A stretch of 5,654 nt of DNA, taken from positions 1-5,654 of the forward strand of contig JANXSA010000101.1 of NCBI GenBank assembly GCA_025352915.1, written 5' to 3'. Below, piece after piece: positions 5,150 to 5,654 of the stretch. Source of the stretch: Rhodospirillales bacterium. Lineage in GTDB: Bacteria > Pseudomonadota > Alphaproteobacteria > Acetobacterales > Acetobacteraceae. The notes below the pieces were generated by a model. That model was not told the DNA's origin, did no database searches, and worked only from the letters and a program-made list of their open reading frames with translations. Position numbers and translations under genes: made by a program. Each line of letters begins with the position of its first letter. The stretch's first letter is position 1.

Positions 5150-5488
5150 GTGCTCCGCCTCTGGCAGTCCGGCCAACTCCCCCCGCCGCCGCCGCCCCGC
5201 AGCCAAACCGGCAAAACCCCCAATCGCGTCCGCGCCGCCCAGCCGCGCCGATCCTCCCGCACGCGCGCCCGCCGCCGCATCACGCCCGAAATCCGCCCGG
5301 CAAGCCCGCGCACACCCCTGCCCCGCCAGGTACCGATCGCACGCGCCCCGAACCCGCCCTCCCGCGCCGTACCCAAGCGCGCCACCCCCGCCGGCCGATG
5401 TTCAAGCTGTCGCAAAAACCCCCAAACAGGGCGTTGCAAACCCACATCCAAATCATTACGATATAACAACAACACTCTAAACGGATAA
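5150..5488 (+). CDS. Arg/Pro-rich small protein, start uncertain, probably frameshifted
   Basis: GTG 5150 is the first canonical start in this frame and gives 112 residues, but the frame is open from 5012 and looks coding before the GTG: SLEALIAAIFARIFARLEQV (from 5093) is a good amphipathic helix that continues into LRLWQSGQLPPPPPP. The rest is highly basic and rich in Arg and Pro, probably disordered. Third positions are strongly G/C up to about 5398 and then are not, while the frame one base behind becomes more coding-like and ends MFKLSQ...THIQIITI at TAA 5464-5466. This suggests a single-base deletion between about 5330 and 5400, so the gene may be a pseudogene. From memory, Acetobacteraceae encode small proteins with a helix, LW..G.LPPP and a basic tail. 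Their function is unknown. A role in nucleic-acid binding would be a guess from charge alone. It converges with the ABC permease gene. Confidence 0.4.
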   Translation: MLRLWQSGQLPPPPPPRSQTGKTPNRVRAAQPRRSSRTRARRRITPEIRPASPRTPLPRQVPIARAPNPPSRAVPKRATPAGRCSSCRKNPQTGRCKPTSKSLRYNNNTLNG

Positions 5489-5520
5489 AAGTTTTTTGGT
5501 TCTTTTTTTCAAAAAAGAAC
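5483..5520 (-). repeat. A/T-rich gene-end hairpin element, copy 4
   Basis: It begins 3 nt after the stop of the ABC permease, in the sense of that gene. Arms GTTCTTTTT and AAAAAGAAC enclose TGAA. Compared with copies 1-3 the outermost pair has changed from C-G to G-C on both sides and the loop-closing G-C pair is absent. The tract CAAAAAAC and TTTTATCC follow. Positions 5458-5482 next to it resemble the flank of copy 2. Confidence 0.8.
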
Positions 5521-5523
5521 GCC

Positions 5524-5654
5524 TTACTCTTTCCGCCCCTTCGGCCGCAAAAGCTCCAAAGCCGCCACAGTGGCAATCGACAACACCACCAGGATCGTAG
5601 AAATGGCGGCAATCGTCGGCTCGATCTGATCCCGCAGCGCGTTGAACATCTTCC
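5524..5654 (-). CDS. ABC transporter inner-membrane permease, C-terminal fragment
   Basis: The last 43 codons of a gene entering from the right edge on the - strand end at TAA (5526-5524). The visible peptide starts KMFNALRDQIEPTIAAIST, continues as one transmembrane helix (ILVVLSIATVAALELL) and ends in a short basic tail (RPKGRKE). The MFNALRDQIEPTIAAIST pattern before a last helix is typical of permeases of the spermidine/putrescine (PotB/PotC) type of binding-protein-dependent importers. The solute is not readable from so little. It is co-directional with nothing in the window. The hairpin element copy 4 follows after 3 nt. Confidence 0.65.
   Translation of the reverse strand, partial: KMFNALRDQIEPTIAAISTILVVLSIATVAALELLRPKGRKE

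Noticed and set aside
4981..5475. Minus-strand open frame of 164 codons opposite the Arg/Pro-rich gene
   Set aside because: It mirrors the GC-rich + strand gene, has no recognisable motif or good start context, and would run over the promoter-like A/T-rich region.

Overview
The window reads as chromosome of a GC-rich alphaproteobacterium. I infer the family Acetobacteraceae, from very strong G/C use at third codon positions, a small lipoprotein of a type I associate with that family, an Arg/Pro-rich small protein of the same kind, and an A/T-rich hairpin element that closes genes. The species is not identifiable from the sequence alone.

Left block, + strand (1-1819): the tail of an unidentified gene overlaps a small secreted lipoprotein by an ATGA junction, followed 15 nt later by a 12-helix MFS exporter of the EntS-like MFS_3 group. 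These three probably form one transcription unit. Middle block, - strand (3568-2016): a single-domain rhodanese and a class I SAM methyltransferase overlap by a GTGA junction. They converge on the MFS gene across a gap filled by a hairpin and two inverted copies of the A/T-rich element. Divergent from the rhodanese, and 133 bp away, a cysteine synthase (3702-4715) runs on the + strand. The rhodanese, methyltransferase and cysteine synthase plausibly form a small sulfur-handling locus, but no sequence evidence shows that the methyltransferase acts on sulfur compounds.

Right block (4716-5654): a long gap holds a third copy of the A/T-rich element, two direct copies of a GAGCGAAGCGAAGGA repeat, GC-rich hairpins, a fair sigma70-type promoter and a C(UUCG)G hairpin. 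These lead into a small Arg/Pro-rich gene that looks damaged at both ends. On the - strand the window ends with the last 43 codons of an ABC transporter permease, closed by the fourth copy of the element.

The strongest unexplained signal is the A/T-rich element. All four copies sit just downstream of a stop codon, in the same orientation relative to the gene they follow, with a constant TGAA loop and one compensatory base-pair change. It resembles an intrinsic terminator, but its hairpin is followed by an A-tract rather than a T-tract. I see no phage, transposase, CRISPR array, tRNA or rRNA.
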